A DNA stretch of 64,000 bases from DASXUL01 sp036504855 (GCA_036504855.1 DASXUL010000123.1:1-64000); one strand, 5' to 3'. Counted from the stretch's first letter, positions 40,824 to 49,302 are shown. Translations and numbers: made by a program. Notes: a model not told the origin generated them from the sequence alone.

Positions 40824-42430
40824 ACCGCGCCCTTCTCCTGCTTCCGCTGCTGGCCCTTCCTCCGCGCCCGCGCATCGTCGCTTCGATCCGCCTGCCGTAT
40901 ACCTCCAGTTCGTCCCCCGCCGTGGGCGATGTGGATGGGACCGGCCGGCTCAGCGTGGCCATCACATCAGACAACATCGGCGACAAGACCCGCGATCGCG
41001 ACGACCCGCGCAACGTGAACGCCGTTCGCCTGTACCGATGGGACCGCGGAGCGCTTCGTCCGCACCCCGGCTGGCCACAGCCCACCCGAGACGCAACCCT
41101 TGGACTCGCCCTGGCCGACCTGGATGGCGACGGCCGCGACGAAGTTATCGGAGCGTGTGGGCAGGACTTCGCATCGCCGCTGATGCAGAAGTCCGGCCTC
41201 TGGTTGAGCTCCCGCCTGTATGTATGGCGGGGCGACGGGCGGCCGTTTGCGCCATGGTATCCGGCCACAGACGACGGCGCCGGGATCGCCGCGGGCCACG
41301 CCTACGCGGCGCCCTGCATCGCCGACCTCAACGGCGACGGCCGGCTGGAAATCCTGCACGCCTCCCAGGGCGAGTGGATTACCGACAGGTTCGAGCGCGG
41401 GAGCATGCGGCTCTGGTCGCCGAACGGCCGCATCCTGGCGAGGACCCAGGGCGATACCGACCGCCTGCCGTGGCGCACCCTGCCCGGGTTCGCCATGGAT
41501 GCCCCGCCCGTGACCGCGGACCTGGATGGCGACGGCCGGCTGGAGGTCATCGCCGCAACGTTCACCGGTAAGGTGTACGCCTGGGATAACCGGGGCAACG
41601 ACGTGCCCGGTTGGTTTCCATCGGCGCGCGCCGAAACGCAGACCCGGAACAACGCCCTGTTGCGCGGCGCCATCGCCGCCGCCGACATCGACGGCCGGCT
41701 AGGCGACGAGGTGATGGGCGGGGGATACGACGGCGCTATGTACGCGTGGACGCGCGGGGGGAAGCTATTGTGGCGCGCGCTCGCCAACCCGGCGCTGCCG
41801 GCCCCCCTCACTTCCGGGGTTGCCGTGGGCCGCCTGCGTCGAGGGAACCGGCCGGAGCGCGATATTGTTGCCGGCGACCAGGCAGGGTGGGTCACCGTCT
41901 GGCGTCCAAACGGAAGCGTATTCTGGCGATCGCCCACAACGCCCGGCATGCCCGTTGAGGCCGAGCCATCGATCGGCGACGTGAATGGAGACGGCTCTCA
42001 GGATGTCGTCGTGGGCGGGACCGATGGCTACGTGTACGCCTTCGACGGCGAGACAGGCGCCCTTCTCTGGCAGGTCCCCATGCCGGCCGCGCCGACGCTG
42101 GAAGGGATGCGCTTGGAGAGCATCTTCGGCGCGCCGGCTCTCTGCAATCTGCGCGGCGACGGCCATATGATTGTCGTCGTGCCTACCGCCCAGCGCTACA
42201 TTGTCGACACGCCCACGCACCAATGGCAGGGCTTCGGGCGCCTCATTGCCCTCGATTGCGGCCCGAACACCTTTCATGCGGACCGGCTCGACTGGCCCCA
42301 GTATCGCCACGACCGAATGCGATCGGGCAGGCTTGGCGCCTCGCTCGCCCGTCCCGGAGACAAGAAGCATGTTCAGAATTCCGCTCGTCCTCGCGGCGGC
42401 CGCCGCGCTGGCCTCCGCAGCGCTCGCTAA
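40820..42430 (+). CDS. Secreted FG-GAP/VCBS-repeat beta-propeller protein
   Basis: A 536-residue protein with a short signal peptide (about 1-18). It carries calcium-loop FG-GAP repeats: DVDGTGRL, DLDGDGRDE, DLNGDGRLE, DLDGDGRLE and DVNGDGSQD, with propeller strands such as VYAWDNRGN and VYAFDGETGALLW. Such propellers bind partners or carbohydrate outside the cell. The last ~20 residues, rich in Arg, overlap the GH5 start by 62 bases and look like a run-on past a lost stop. It is coupled to the radical SAM gene (ATGA). Confidence 0.83.
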   Translation: MNRALLLLPLLALPPRPRIVASIRLPYTSSSSPAVGDVDGTGRLSVAITSDNIGDKTRDRDDPRNVNAVRLYRWDRGALRPHPGWPQPTRDATLGLALADLDGDGRDEVIGACGQDFASPLMQKSGLWLSSRLYVWRGDGRPFAPWYPATDDGAGIAAGHAYAAPCIADLNGDGRLEILHASQGEWITDRFERGSMRLWSPNGRILARTQGDTDRLPWRTLPGFAMDAPPVTADLDGDGRLEVIAATFTGKVYAWDNRGNDVPGWFPSARAETQTRNNALLRGAIAAADIDGRLGDEVMGGGYDGAMYAWTRGGKLLWRALANPALPAPLTSGVAVGRLRRGNRPERDIVAGDQAGWVTVWRPNGSVFWRSPTTPGMPVEAEPSIGDVNGDGSQDVVVGGTDGYVYAFDGETGALLWQVPMPAAPTLEGMRLESIFGAPALCNLRGDGHMIVVVPTAQRYIVDTPTHQWQGFGRLIALDCGPNTFHADRLDWPQYRHDRMRSGRLGASLARPGDKKHVQNSARPRGGRRAGLRSAR

Positions 42431-43451
42431 GCCGGGCATCCCGGCCGCCCGCCTCAACCGGTTGAACCATGGCATCAACCTCGGCGCGTATCGGTACAGC
42501 GACGCGGCGGTAACGCCGGAGCTGGCGCGGGCGCTGCGAAAGGCCGGGTTCCGGCACGTTCGGCTGCCCGTCGACCCTTCCACGCTCCTGAACCCTGATG
42601 ATCCCGCCGCCCTGAATCCGGCCGGCGTCGCCAAGCTGAACGCGACTCTGGACGTGCTCCTGAAGGCTGGATTCGCCGTGAGCGTGGATATGCACGACCC
42701 GGATAAGCGCATCTGGAACGATGATGCGTGGGGCGACAGGTTCGTGGCATTCTGGGGCGCGATGGCGAAGGAGCTTTCGCGTCGCGATCCGGAGCGGCTG
42801 TTCATGGAGGTCGCCAACGAACCGACCAGCGATGACCCCGCGCATTGGGCCGCCCTCCAGGCGCGCTGTCTGGCCGCAATGCGCAAGGCCGCGCCGCGCC
42901 ACACCCTGGTCGCCACGCCGAACATGTGCATCACGGCGGGCAACTGGGATGTGAAGAAGGTGCTGGAGACGTTCCGCCCCGTGGCGGACCGAAACGTGCT
43001 CTACACGTTCCACTACTACAACCCGTTCCTGTTCACTCATCAGGGCGCAACATGGTCGTGGGACGGCGTGAAGGGCCTGTCCGGCATCCCCTACCCGTCT
43101 AGCCCTGCCGCGGTGGCCGCCGCCGCGGACCGCTACCCGGAGCCGCAGAAGGACTACATCACGCAATACGGATCGGAACGTTGGGATGCGAAGAAGCTGG
43201 TGGAGGACATGCGCTTCGCTGTGGACTGGGCGAGGAAATACGGCGTCGCCATCAACCTCGGTGAGTTCGGCGCCTACAGGAACGGCCCCGAAGATAGCCG
43301 CCTGCGCTGGCTGCACGATGCCCGCGGCGCCGCCGAGGGGTACAAGGTCCCCTGGACGATCTGGGATGACGGCGGCGGCTTCGGCGTAACCAACGGCCGC
43401 GACGCCAACCTGAACGCCGGAGCCCTGAAGGCGCTCTTCGGCCCCAGGTGA
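42369..43451 (+). CDS. Secreted GH5-family glycoside hydrolase (endoglucanase type)
   Basis: A 360-residue TIM-barrel hydrolase with a signal peptide (about 1-20). GINLGAYRY begins the barrel. VRLPVDPSTLL, MEVANEPTSD (acid/base Glu near 151), YTFHYYNPFLFTHQG and INLGEFGAYR (nucleophile Glu near 299) are the GH5 catalytic motifs, close to cellulase-like subfamilies. The substrate is likely a beta-1,4-glucan or mannan. The ATG at 42369 lies inside the end of the FG-GAP gene, and no ribosome site other than AAGAAG is seen, so it is probably translated by coupling. Confidence 0.87.
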   Translation: MFRIPLVLAAAAALASAALAKPGIPAARLNRLNHGINLGAYRYSDAAVTPELARALRKAGFRHVRLPVDPSTLLNPDDPAALNPAGVAKLNATLDVLLKAGFAVSVDMHDPDKRIWNDDAWGDRFVAFWGAMAKELSRRDPERLFMEVANEPTSDDPAHWAALQARCLAAMRKAAPRHTLVATPNMCITAGNWDVKKVLETFRPVADRNVLYTFHYYNPFLFTHQGATWSWDGVKGLSGIPYPSSPAAVAAAADRYPEPQKDYITQYGSERWDAKKLVEDMRFAVDWARKYGVAINLGEFGAYRNGPEDSRLRWLHDARGAAEGYKVPWTIWDDGGGFGVTNGRDANLNAGALKALFGPR

Positions 43452-43548
43452 AACCGGCGGTGCGCCACGGCCAGTGCCGCGTGCGCGAGGATCAGTTGGT
43501 CCGCACGGCTGCTGATTCCATCCGGCGCCTGTGTACCCCACGCGTTAC

Positions 43549-43654
43549 GGGGCGGACACGGCAAGCCGTGTCCCTACGCCTACCTGCTACCATCCACCGA
43601 GCGGTGGCCGGTCGGGCCGACCTGTAGGGACACGGCTTGCCGTGTCCGCCCCCT
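43549..43654. repeat. Dispersed 106-bp palindrome-ended repeat, copy 2
   Basis: Same length and ends as the copy at 16480-16585 (GGGGCGGACACGGC ... CGTGTCCGCCCCCT), with the shared core CCATCCACCGAGCGGT. Here both end palindromes are intact (GACACGGCAAGCCGTGTC and GACACGGCTTGCCGTGTC), so this copy may be younger. A short related palindrome GGGACATGTCCC follows at 43665-43676. The rest of the 43452-43803 gap has no gene I can support. Confidence 0.8.
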
Positions 43655-43803
43655 CGATTCCGTAGGGACATGTCCCGTATGGAACCTGCGCCGGGCTTAC
43701 GAACTGATCCTACCGAACGCAACACTAGACTGGCCGCCGCCGGTTCGGTCCCCGAAGGGGGACCTTGCCATGGTAGCCGGCTATTTCCAATGGCGGGGCG
43801 GGA

Positions 43804-44241
43804 TCAGCCGATGGGCCGGGCCATCCCTCGCGCCCAGCGGCGGCGCCAAGCCCTGCATGAAGACCTGGCCACCTGAACCACGAAGACCGAGCAGATGGGA
43901 CGCACGATCGGGTGCGGAATGGCCTTCTCCAGCAGCGCTAACACAAAGAGGAGCTGTGCCCAGTAGAGGATGTCGGACATGCCGCCCTCGTCCGGCATCG
44001 CCGCGTACGCGGGTTTCCACTTGATAATGCGGCGCCACACGGGAACGTAGAGGGCATATGCGAGCCACGGCGCTGCCGCGTCGAGCCAAATCTCAGTCGC
44101 GGTGCGTCCGCCCGGTGCATTCCGGGAGCCGAAGGCGATTCCCAGCAGGGCATACGCCAACGCGAGCAGCACGATGTAGAGGATCAAAGGCGCCGGCAGC
44201 AACCGGCGCAAGAGGTTTCTCGGGTTCCAGGAAGCAGGCAT
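43804..44241 (-). CDS. Small membrane protein of unknown function (145 aa)
   Basis: Hydrophobic segments lie at about 14-36, 52-66 and 82-110 (LLPAPLILYIVLLALAYALL and MSDILYWAQLLFVLALLEK). The last ~20 residues are very Arg/Trp-rich and may be a run-on. GGGGA stands 9 bases before the ATG at 44241; a TTG 15 bases upstream is an alternative start. I know no family. It follows the terminator at 44265 on the same strand, so it needs its own promoter. Confidence 0.5.
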   Translation of the reverse strand: MPASWNPRNLLRRLLPAPLILYIVLLALAYALLGIAFGSRNAPGGRTATEIWLDAAAPWLAYALYVPVWRRIIKWKPAYAAMPDEGGMSDILYWAQLLFVLALLEKAIPHPIVRPICSVFVVQVARSSCRAWRRRWARGMARPIG

Positions 44242-44264
44242 ATCAGCAGTCCCCAAGATGAAAG

Positions 44265-44306
44265 AGCCCGCCCGTTCGTCACTCCGTAATGGCGGACGGG
44301 CGGGCT
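44265..44306 (-). terminator. Terminator ending the TolB-like gene group (twin of 45814-45857)
   Basis: AGCCCGCCCG pairs with CGGGCGGGCT (10 bp); on the minus strand it is followed by CTTTCATCTTGG. The loop text CGTCACTCCGTAATGGC is nearly the same as in the gyrB terminator. Confidence 0.8.
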
Positions 44307-44313
44307 AAGCGGA

Positions 44314-44427
44314 TCAGCGAAGCACGGATGGCGCCAGCCAGCGGGCGGCGGAGGCGATCAAGAACGCGAACACGAAGGCGTAGACGGTGCTATCGATTAA
44401 AGACGCCAGAACGCAGAACGCGGGCAT
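44314..44427 (-). CDS. Possible 37-residue membrane peptide
   Basis: A short frame, MPAFCVLASLIDSTVYAFVF and on to WLAPSVLR, is one hydrophobic helix with an Arg-rich end. GGAGGGGGA lies directly before the ATG. It sits between the TolB-like gene and a terminator. Length and spacing make it plausible, but it could be chance. Confidence 0.3.
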   Translation of the reverse strand: MPAFCVLASLIDSTVYAFVFAFLIASAARWLAPSVLR

Positions 44428-44444
44428 TCCCCCTCCGGAGTTGA

Positions 44445-45641
44445 CTATGCTCCTGCTCGACTTCCGCGACGCGCCCGAAGAGCTTGCCCGCTCCCTCGAG
44501 TGGATTCTGCCGCCGGCAAGCCCCAGGCCAGGCATTGCGCTTTCTCTGGGCTGAGTTCGCTTCTGCCCCCGCCATCGAAAAGGCGGCGGCGGGCCTGAGC
44601 CGCTGAGCCACTCCGTTTGATCCTGCCAGAGGATGATCCCATCGCGCCCTCGTGTTCGAGGAATTCGAGGAGGACCATGGACAGCCACAGCCCGCTGGCT
44701 CCTCCGCCGGTGAACCAAATTGTTGAGGGACTGGTCAGAGCATGTGTCTTCTTGCCGGACACATTGAAGGCAAAAACCGTTGAGTCCGCTGGTATCCCAA
44801 GCGCCTCTTCTACAAACCTTGTGTAAACTATCCAGCGTGGGGAATGCCACTGTATCGCCGGGGCCTGGCCGATTCCTTGCATCACGGGCGTGAGCTTTCC
44901 TGTCTGCATATCCAGGATGCGCATCCGCCATGCCCCAAGCGGATAGCGCGATGGGCCGCGACTGGCTGTCTCCTCAAGCGGCGCGATATAGACAATTGAA
45001 CGCCCATCCGGTGACCATGCCGCGGCCGAGACAACCTCCCGCTGGGCTACCCGCGATCGCCGGCCCGTTGACAGGTTGAGGATGGTGATGCCCCTCGGCG
45101 AGTACAAATAGAGTAGCCGGTTCGCCGTGGGTGACCATGCTGGAGACATCCCTGGCCCGATGACCTTCGAATGCTTTCCATTGGAATCCATGACGCGAAT
45201 CCCACCACCCTGGCCCGGGACCCCGGCGCAGAACGCGATTCGCTTGCCATCGGGCGACCACGTCGGCGATGCGGAGATCGTACCGCTTGGAAAACTGGTC
45301 AACCGCTTCCGATTGCCGCCCTTGGCATCCATGACCCAGATATTCGTGCACCTCTCGGTGGGTTTCGCCACCATTGCGAACGCGATCTGCGTTCCGTCTG
45401 GGGACCATTCTGGGTCGAATTCCTCCTCGGAGGTGTGGGGGAAAAGAACTGCCTTGCCCCCGTCGGGCTGCCTCAACGCGATATCAAAGGCGAACGGAAG
45501 CCCATCGCGCCAGGTCGTAGATGACGACACCGTCAGGACGCCTGGCGGCTCAGCGCGCAGGGGCAGCTTTGCGGGACTGCTCCCGGCTGATGCCGACAGC
45601 GCGAGAAGAGCAGCAAATCCGGTACGCGGGCGTCTTGCCAT
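44445..45641 (-). CDS. TolB-like WD40/PD40 beta-propeller protein, C-terminus possibly frameshifted
   Basis: A 398-residue protein, probably exported (hydrophobic 8-22, TGFAALLALSASAGS). PD40 repeats are clear: FDPEWSPDGTQIAFAM, ASPTWSPDGKRIAFCAG, MSPAWSPTANRLLYLY and SAAAWSPDGRSIVYIA. Only about five blades are intact. From about residue 320 the sequence becomes Ser/Arg/Gly-rich with no propeller pattern, and short frames of the other phases overlap, which suggests an old frameshift or loss of the last blades. GGAG stands 7 bases before the ATG at 45641. Its start overlaps the end of the upstream small gene. Confidence 0.7.
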   Translation of the reverse strand: MARRPRTGFAALLALSASAGSSPAKLPLRAEPPGVLTVSSSTTWRDGLPFAFDIALRQPDGGKAVLFPHTSEEEFDPEWSPDGTQIAFAMVAKPTERCTNIWVMDAKGGNRKRLTSFPSGTISASPTWSPDGKRIAFCAGVPGQGGGIRVMDSNGKHSKVIGPGMSPAWSPTANRLLYLYSPRGITILNLSTGRRSRVAQREVVSAAAWSPDGRSIVYIAPLEETASRGPSRYPLGAWRMRILDMQTGKLTPVMQGIGQAPAIQWHSPRWIVYTRFVEEALGIPADSTVFAFNVSGKKTHALTSPSTIWFTGGGASGLWLSMVLLEFLEHEGAMGSSSGRIKRSGSAAQARRRLFDGGGRSELSPEKAQCLAWGLPAAESTRGSGQALRARRGSRAGA

Positions 45642-45741
45642 AGTTATCTCCAATCTGCGTCAGCCACGCAACTTGGCCGCAAGCGAAGACGAGACCGAGG
45701 AACACAACCGTGAAGAGGGCGACGCACAGCCATTCCCGCAC
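45550..45741 (-). CDS. Small single-pass membrane protein (63 aa)
   Basis: One hydrophobic helix (about residues 5-27, CVALFTVVFLGLVFACGQVA) and a basic tail with two adjacent Cys (ICCSSR). It starts at GTG 45741 with GGAGT 9 bases upstream. The last third overlaps the first 90 bases of the TolB-like gene in another frame, so the two are translationally coupled. No family recognised. Confidence 0.45.
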   Translation of the reverse strand: MREWLCVALFTVVFLGLVFACGQVAWLTQIGDNYGKTPAYRICCSSRAVGISREQSRKAAPAR

Positions 45742-45813
45742 CGTGTCAGACTCCTGCTCGGAGGCATCTGTGCTTTAGTTCGAAGGGCTCAGGGTTCGTC
45801 TTGCCCGGAATTA

Positions 45814-45857
45814 GGGCCCGCCCGTTCGTCACTCTTCAATGGCAAACGGGCGGGCCC
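45814..45857 (-). terminator. Terminator of gyrB (twin of 44265-44306)
   Basis: GGGCCCGCCCGTT and AACGGGCGGGCCC form a perfect 13-bp stem, followed by TAATTCC on the minus strand. It lies 33 bases beyond the gyrB stop. The loop CGTCACTCTTCAATGGC is shared with the twin. Confidence 0.85.
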
Positions 45858-45889
45858 GGCGGATTCGCGCGAATTGATCCGTGAGGACG

Positions 45890-47998
45890 CTACACGTCCA
45901 AGTCCTTCGCGTAGCGGGCGTTGGTGGTGATGAAGTCGCGGCGCGGCTCGACTTTGTCGCCCATCAGCATGGTGAACGTCTCGTCCGCCGCGATGGCGTC
46001 CTCCATCTGGACCTGCACGATAGTGCGGAACTCCGGTTTCATCGTGGTGTCCGCCAGTTCCTCGGCGTTCATCTCGCCGAGGCCTTTGAAGCGGCCGATC
46101 TCATGCTTCTTGCCGCGGAGGCTTTTGCGGATATCCTTCAGCGCCTTGTCGTCGTAGACGTACTGCGTCTCCTTGCCCACGCGAACCCGGTAGAGCGGCG
46201 GCTGCGCGATGTACACGTGGCCCTCTTCAACCAGCGGGCGCATATAGCGAAACAGGAAGGTCAGCAGCAGGGTGCGAATGTGAGCGCCGTCGACGTCCGC
46301 ATCGGTCATGATGATGAGGCGGTCATAGCGGAGCTTCTCCATGTTGAACGTCACGCCGCTATCGCGGCCATTGCCGTTTCCGTTGCCGCCCCCATTACCT
46401 CCGTTGTCGGCATCGTCGTTGTTTTCGCCGCCTTCGCTGGTGGCCGTTGTAGAGATGCCAGTGCCCATCGCCGTGATCAGAGAGCGGATCTCCAGGTTCT
46501 CGAGAGCGCGATGCGCCTGCACCTTTTCCACGTTGATCACCTTGCCGCGAAGCGGCAAAATGGCCTGGAACCGGCGGTCTCGCCCCATTTTGGCGGAGCC
46601 GCCAGCGGAGTCGCCTTCCACCAGGAAGAGCTCGCACTTGCTGGGGTCGCGTTCGCTGCAGTCGGCCAGCTTGCCGGGAAGGGCAGCGCTTTCGAGGGCG
46701 CTTTGGCGCTTCACCAACTCGGCCGCCTTGCGGGCCGCTTCCCGAGCCCGCTGAGCCGTGGTGGCCTTATCCATGATGCGCTTGCCCACAGCCGGGTTCT
46801 CTTCCAGGAACTCGGTGAGGCCTTCGCCCACGGAGGAGTTCACGATTCCCTCGACCTCGGGGTTGGCGAGTTTCACCTTCGTCTGGCTCTCGAACTGCGG
46901 GTCCAGCAAGTGAACGCTCACGATGGCCGTGAGGCCCTCGCGCACGTCGTCACCCTGGAAGTTCTGGTCCTTCTCTTTGAGCGCGCTCGTCTTTCGCGCG
47001 TAGTTGTTCAGCACGCGGGTGAGCGCCGTCTTCAGGCCCGAAACGTGGGTGCCTCCGAACAGCGTGTGGATGTTGTTCGCATAGCTGCGAAGGTTCTCCG
47101 CATAGCCGTCGTTGTACTGCAGAGCCACCTCCACCTCAACGTCACGGCCCAGAGGGTCCTGCGTTTTTCTCTGCAGCACGATCGGCGGATGGATGGCGTC
47201 CTTGTTCTTGTTCAACGCCTGAACGAACGCGGCCATGCCGCCCTCGTGGTAGAAAACGTCCTTGGGTGGGCGCTCCGGGGCCTCAATGGGAGCCTCTCCC
47301 TCTTCCGCCTCTTCTACCTCAATGGGCCGCAGGTCCTCAAAGGTGATGCGGATTCCGCTGTTGAGGTAGGAAAGGTCGCGCAGGCGATCCCGGATGATGT
47401 CGGCGTGCCAGTGAATGCTGCTGAAGATGTCTGGATCGGGGTGGAAGCGCACAAGGGTGCCAGTCTCATCGGACGGGCCGATCTCTTCGATCTCGCTTGT
47501 CTTGTACCCGCGAGAGAAGGTCATCCTGAAGTGCTTGCCCAGTTGGAACACATCCACGTTCGTCCAATCGGACACGGCGTTCACGCAGGAGACGCCGACG
47601 CCGTGGAGGCCGCCGGAGAATTTGTAGGCGCTGGCCTTGCCGTCTTCCTTGAACTTGCCGCCGGCGTGCAACTGCGTCAGGGCGAGTTCCAGGCCGGAAA
47701 CGCCCTCCTGGGTGTTGATGCCCGTGGGAATGCCGCGCCCATCGTCTCGCACGCTCATCGAGCCGTCATCGTGCAGAATGACCTCGATGTTCTTCGCATA
47801 GCCGGCGAGCGCTTCGTCGATGGAGTTGTCCACGACTTCGATGAACAGGTGATGCAAACCGCGCACATCCGTGCTGCCGATATACATAGCGGGCCGGCGG
47901 CGCACCGCCTCCAGCCCCTTCAACACCTGAATCTGGTCGGCGTCGTAACTGTCTCGGTTTTCAAACTGGTCGTTGCTCAGATTTCGATCTTTAGCCAC
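45890..47998 (-). CDS. gyrB: DNA gyrase subunit B
   Basis: A 702-residue type II topoisomerase subunit. The GHKL ATPase domain has VDNSIDEALAGY, DDGRGIPTGI and GGLHGVGVSCVNA; the transducer has QTKVKLANPEV. The TOPRIM domain has LVEGDSAGGSAKMGRDR, IMTDADVDGAHIRTLL and IGRFKGLGEMNAEEL. Two additions stand out: an acidic insert in the transducer (VEEAEEGEAPIEAPERPP) and a Gly/Asn/Asp-rich insert of about 30 residues in TOPRIM (about 518-550). GyrB is chosen over ParE by overall length. It starts at GTG behind AGAGGGA. Confidence 0.95.
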   Translation of the reverse strand: MAKDRNLSNDQFENRDSYDADQIQVLKGLEAVRRRPAMYIGSTDVRGLHHLFIEVVDNSIDEALAGYAKNIEVILHDDGSMSVRDDGRGIPTGINTQEGVSGLELALTQLHAGGKFKEDGKASAYKFSGGLHGVGVSCVNAVSDWTNVDVFQLGKHFRMTFSRGYKTSEIEEIGPSDETGTLVRFHPDPDIFSSIHWHADIIRDRLRDLSYLNSGIRITFEDLRPIEVEEAEEGEAPIEAPERPPKDVFYHEGGMAAFVQALNKNKDAIHPPIVLQRKTQDPLGRDVEVEVALQYNDGYAENLRSYANNIHTLFGGTHVSGLKTALTRVLNNYARKTSALKEKDQNFQGDDVREGLTAIVSVHLLDPQFESQTKVKLANPEVEGIVNSSVGEGLTEFLEENPAVGKRIMDKATTAQRAREAARKAAELVKRQSALESAALPGKLADCSERDPSKCELFLVEGDSAGGSAKMGRDRRFQAILPLRGKVINVEKVQAHRALENLEIRSLITAMGTGISTTATSEGGENNDDADNGGNGGGNGNGNGRDSGVTFNMEKLRYDRLIIMTDADVDGAHIRTLLLTFLFRYMRPLVEEGHVYIAQPPLYRVRVGKETQYVYDDKALKDIRKSLRGKKHEIGRFKGLGEMNAEELADTTMKPEFRTIVQVQMEDAIAADETFTMLMGDKVEPRRDFITTNARYAKDLDV

Positions 47999-48056
47999 AA
48001 TTCCCTCTTTCGGCTTGCCCTCAAATACGTCTAGAAGCCTCCATAGTCCTATCTGT

Positions 48057-48086
48057 ATTATAGCGCGTGGGGGGATACGGGCTCAA
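48057..48086 (-). promoter_or_regulatory. Sigma-70 promoter of gyrB
   Basis: TATAAT at 48057-48062 (minus) with TTGAGC at 48081-48086 as -35 and an 18-base spacer. The leader is about 52 bases. hisC is transcribed away on the other side. Confidence 0.6.
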
Positions 48087-48151
48087 CGTGGCAGCGGACC
48101 CGTCCGGCGCTCCGTGAACGCCCGCTTCCCAGATTCCGGAACCGATCGCGC

Positions 48152-48157
48152 TACAAT
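48152..48157 (+). promoter_or_regulatory. -10 box TACAAT of hisC
   Basis: TACAAT lies 29 bases before the hisC ATG, and GGAAGGAT downstream is the ribosome site. The -35 region is unclear. Confidence 0.45.
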
Positions 48158-48186
48158 GACACAAACACACTACGGAAGGATCATCC

Positions 48187-49302
48187 ATGGAGGCAGAACG
48201 AACCCCGAATGCGGGCCTAACGCCCCGCGCGGCCGTTAATCGCCTGGTGCCCTATTCGCCCGGCAAGCCCATCGCGGAAACCAAGCGCGAGTTCGGACTA
48301 ACGGACGTCATCAAGCTAGGATCGAACGAGAACCCGCTGGGCCCATCCCCAAAGGCCGTCCAGGCCATGCAGTGCGCTCTGGCGGAACTGCACCTCTATC
48401 CGGACGGCGCCGCCTTCTCCCTGAAGGAGGCTCTGGCGGCCCATTGCGGCGTGCCGTCCGAGTGCATCGCTATCGGTAACGGCTCGGACGAGCTGATCCA
48501 CTACCTCGGCATTGCCTACCTGCGCACCGGCGATAACATCGTGCAAGGCAGCCCCACTTTTGTGCGCTACGAGTCCGCCGCCGTGCTGAACGAAGCCAAC
48601 TGCATCAGCGTCCCCCTGAAGGATCTCACGCACGACGTGGACGCCATCGCGGATGCTCTCAATGACCGCACGCGCCTCGTGTTCCTCGCCAACCCCTGCA
48701 ACCCCACCGGCACGATGAACACGAAGGCCGAGGTGGAGCGCCTGATCGACCGGCTGCCCCCCCAGGCCCTCCTGGTCCTCGACGAGGCTTACGCCGAGTA
48801 CGTCACCAGCCCCGACTATCCCAACTCCTTGGACTACGTGAAGGCCGGAAAGCCGGTAATCGTGTTGAAGACATTCAGCAAGATCTACGGGATTGCGGGC
48901 CTGAGAGTGGGCTATGGCCTCGCTCGGCCGGACATCATCCGCGCTGTGGAGCAGGTTCGCGAGCCGTTCAACGTGAACACGCTGGCCCAGGTGGGCGCCC
49001 TGGCCGCCCTCTCGGATACGGAGCACTTGGAGCGCAGCCGCGCCAACAATACGGCGGGCCGCCGCGCGCTGGAGTCTGCCTTCACGGCGATGGGGCTGAC
49101 CTACGCTCCCAGCCAGGGGAACTTCATCTTCGTGAACATCGGCACAGACTGCCGCCCAGTGTACCAGATGCTCCTCAGCAAGGGAGTCATCGTGCGTACC
49201 GGCGACATCTTCGGGTTGCCGACCTACCTGCGCGTCACCATCGGAACTCCCGCCGAGAATGCCCGGTTCCTTGCCGAACTGAGCGCGGCGCTGATCGGAT
49301 AG
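48187..49302 (+). CDS. hisC: Histidinol-phosphate aminotransferase
   Basis: A 371-residue class I/II PLP aminotransferase of histidine synthesis. Seen: LGSNENPLGPSP near the N-terminus, GNGSDELIHYL, FLANPCNPTGT, LDEAYAEYV, and the PLP lysine in TFSKIYGIAGLRVGYG near 232. The C-terminal domain ends normally. Some HisC-like enzymes act on aromatic amino acids, so the substrate assignment is likely rather than certain. GGAAGGATC stands before the ATG. No other his gene is in the window. The TAG stop forms the first bases of the repeat at 49300. Confidence 0.9.
   Translation: MEAERTPNAGLTPRAAVNRLVPYSPGKPIAETKREFGLTDVIKLGSNENPLGPSPKAVQAMQCALAELHLYPDGAAFSLKEALAAHCGVPSECIAIGNGSDELIHYLGIAYLRTGDNIVQGSPTFVRYESAAVLNEANCISVPLKDLTHDVDAIADALNDRTRLVFLANPCNPTGTMNTKAEVERLIDRLPPQALLVLDEAYAEYVTSPDYPNSLDYVKAGKPVIVLKTFSKIYGIAGLRVGYGLARPDIIRAVEQVREPFNVNTLAQVGALAALSDTEHLERSRANNTAGRRALESAFTAMGLTYAPSQGNFIFVNIGTDCRPVYQMLLSKGVIVRTGDIFGLPTYLRVTIGTPAENARFLAELSAALIG

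Noticed and set aside
43452..43803. Genes within the gap after GH5
   Set aside because: The stretch is mostly the 106-bp repeat and a related palindrome, and its frames are short and lack ribosome sites.
45881..48034. A 717-codon plus-strand open frame opposite gyrB
   Set aside because: It is the antisense shadow of gyrB in GC-rich DNA. It has no family motifs or ribosome site, while gyrB carries every expected motif.
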